A DNA stretch of 5,619 bases, from the NCBI GenBank assembly GCA_946059285.1, contig CAMGMW010000091.1:1-5619 (forward strand). The letters are read 5' to 3'. Positions within the stretch are counted from its first letter, which is position 1. Each line of letters starts with the position of its first letter. The position numbers were made by a program, and so were the translations under genes. Shown here one piece after another: positions 4,542 through 5,619 of the stretch. The notes below the pieces were generated by a model. That model had not been told where the DNA came from and searched no databases. It was given only the letters and a program-made list of their open reading frames with translations. This DNA is from an uncultured Clostridia bacterium. Its GTDB lineage: Bacteria; Bacillota_A; Clostridia; Oscillospirales; Oscillospiraceae.

Positions 4542-5556
4542 ATTATCGCCGCGGATGCGGACGTACTACTCTCTGATCATCTTTGTCATCGTGCTGTTTT
4601 CTTTCGGCGCGGTGGCGGGGATCCTGCTGCTGCTGAATAATTTCGGTGTGATTCGCAATCTGAGTTTCTCCACCCTGATGGCGCTGCTGAGCGTTTCGGC
4701 GGTAGCCGGCGGCATGGTGAGCTTTTTTGTCGGGCGACGCATTCTTGCCCCCATGGTGAAGCTGAGCAATGCCTCAAAGGAGATCGCCCGCGGTAATTTC
4801 AACATTACCGTCAGCGACCCCAGCAAGCTGGAGGAGGTACAAACCACCTTCCGCAATTTCAACGCAATGGTGCAGGAGCTGCAAAGCACCTCCACGCTCA
4901 GCAATGACTTTGTTGCCAACGTTTCCCATGAATTTAAAACACCTCTGACCGCCATTGAGGGTTATGCCATGCTGCTGCAGGACCCTGCACTGTCGCAGGA
5001 GGATCGGGAGGAATATTTAGATAAGATCCTTTTCAACACACACCGCCTGTCCACGTTGGTCGCCAATATTCTGATGCTGTCGAAAATGGAGAGCAAATCC
5101 CTGTCGGAGCACAGCACAACCTTCCGGCTGGATGAACAGCTTCGTCAGGCGGTCGTCTCATTGGAGCCATCATGGTCGGAGAAAAACATCGGATTTGATG
5201 TCATTTTGGACCCTGTAAGCATCATTGGCTGCGAAAACCTTCTGATGCATGTCTGGACGAATTTGATCGGCAATGCCGTCAAGTTTTCCGATCCGGGACA
5301 GGAAATCAGTATCCGTCTGCTGGAGCAGACGGAATGTGTTGTTGTTACCATCGCCGACCACGGCTGCGGCATGTCGCCGGAGGTGCAGGCGCGAATCTTT
5401 GAGAAATTTTATCAGGGGGATACCTCCCGCAAATCTTTGGGCAACGGTCTGGGCTTGCCGTTGGTCAAACGGATCGTGGAGTTGTCCCAGGGCGTGATCG
5501 AGGTGAATAGCACGCACGGTGCCGGCTCCACTTTCCGCGTGATTCTACCCAAATAA
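4531..5556 (+). CDS. Sensor histidine kinase (HAMP, HisKA, HATPase_c)
   Basis: A 341-residue membrane kinase partnering the regulator upstream. Two membrane segments (~13-35 and ~47-68) are separated by only about 11 residues, so there is practically no extracytoplasmic sensor domain. A HAMP linker follows (~66-118, with ILAPMVKLSNASKEIARGNF). The dimerisation/phosphotransfer helix carries the H-box FVANVSHEFKTPLTAI with phospho-acceptor His133 and Glu134. The ATP-binding domain has N-box Asn244/Asn248 (WTNLIGNAVKFS), G1 box DHGCG (276-280), F-box FEKFYQGD (290-297) and G2 box GNGLGL (304-309), ending GAGSTFRVILPK. ATG 4531 is preferred over an in-frame ATG at 4468 because the latter lies deep inside the regulator gene, whereas 4531 gives the usual short overlap, with AAGGCGG nearby as ribosome binding site. 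All catalytic residues are intact. It probably senses envelope or membrane state, or an accessory protein. Confidence 0.95.
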   Translation: MKNKLSPRMRTYYSLIIFVIVLFSFGAVAGILLLLNNFGVIRNLSFSTLMALLSVSAVAGGMVSFFVGRRILAPMVKLSNASKEIARGNFNITVSDPSKLEEVQTTFRNFNAMVQELQSTSTLSNDFVANVSHEFKTPLTAIEGYAMLLQDPALSQEDREEYLDKILFNTHRLSTLVANILMLSKMESKSLSEHSTTFRLDEQLRQAVVSLEPSWSEKNIGFDVILDPVSIIGCENLLMHVWTNLIGNAVKFSDPGQEISIRLLEQTECVVVTIADHGCGMSPEVQARIFEKFYQGDTSRKSLGNGLGLPLVKRIVELSQGVIEVNSTHGAGSTFRVILPK

Positions 5557-5619
5557 ATCCGTGTCACCCTCCATACGGCCGCTGTTCCGGAAAAGTATGG
5601 GCTGTCCGATGAGAATTAT

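Noticed and set aside
5571..5600. Possible terminator after the sensor kinase (CCATAC/GTATGG)
   Set aside because: Only 6 pairs with an 18-nt interior and no T-run follow. The operon may continue past the window, so no end can be called.
1..5619. CRISPR arrays, tRNA/rRNA, insertion-sequence ends, toxin-antitoxin or retron-like elements
   Set aside because: I looked for repeated spacers, cloverleaf or rRNA sequence, terminal inverted repeats with a transposase, and reverse transcriptase motifs, and saw none.

Overview
The window looks like an ordinary chromosomal segment of a Gram-positive, low-to-mid-GC Firmicute, most likely a gut clostridium (Oscillospiraceae/Ruminococcaceae-like). That assignment is inferred. 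It rests on strong AGGAGG-type ribosome binding sites before most genes, tightly overlapped operons, several strong hairpin terminators, and protein families typical of Clostridia. No rRNA, tRNA, CRISPR array, phage gene, insertion sequence or transposase is visible.

Layout. (1) Bases 2-268 (+) hold the 3' end of a DegV-family fatty-acid-binding protein gene, followed by two hairpins; the second is a good terminator candidate. (2) Bases 269-708 contain no convincing intact gene. They hold the hairpins, a possible decayed coding remnant near 540-632, and a weak hairpin just upstream of the next operon. (3) Bases 709-2371 (+) form a two-gene ABC-2-type exporter operon, ATPase then permease, overlapping by 14 nt and ending at a long hairpin that can serve both strands. 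(4) Bases 2487-2741 (-) are a small reading frame whose first ~50 residues look like a GNAT-type acetyltransferase and whose remainder looks deleted or scrambled. It keeps an excellent ribosome binding site and a 20-bp palindrome just upstream. (5) Bases 2933-3714 (-) form a two-gene operon: a CDP-alcohol phosphatidyltransferase (PgsA-like) and a 60-residue zinc-ribbon protein, joined by an ATGA overlap and closed by a near-ideal terminator at 2831-2868. (6) Bases 3861-5556 (+) are an OmpR/PhoB-type response regulator and its sensor kinase, overlapping by 11 nt and divergent from the PgsA-like gene.

How they may work together. The two-component pair and the phospholipid-synthesis operon share a divergent intergenic region. 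It contains a clear forward promoter and an 11-bp-period direct repeat of the kind OmpR/PhoB regulators bind, so joint control of membrane lipid synthesis and autoregulation is a reasonable hypothesis. The kinase has almost no extracytoplasmic loop, which fits sensing at or within the membrane. The ABC exporter has no adjacent intact regulator in view.

I see no convincing new biological system. The items most worth following are the zinc-ribbon partner of the phosphatidyltransferase, the internally deleted acetyltransferase with intact expression signals, and the shared intergenic repeats.
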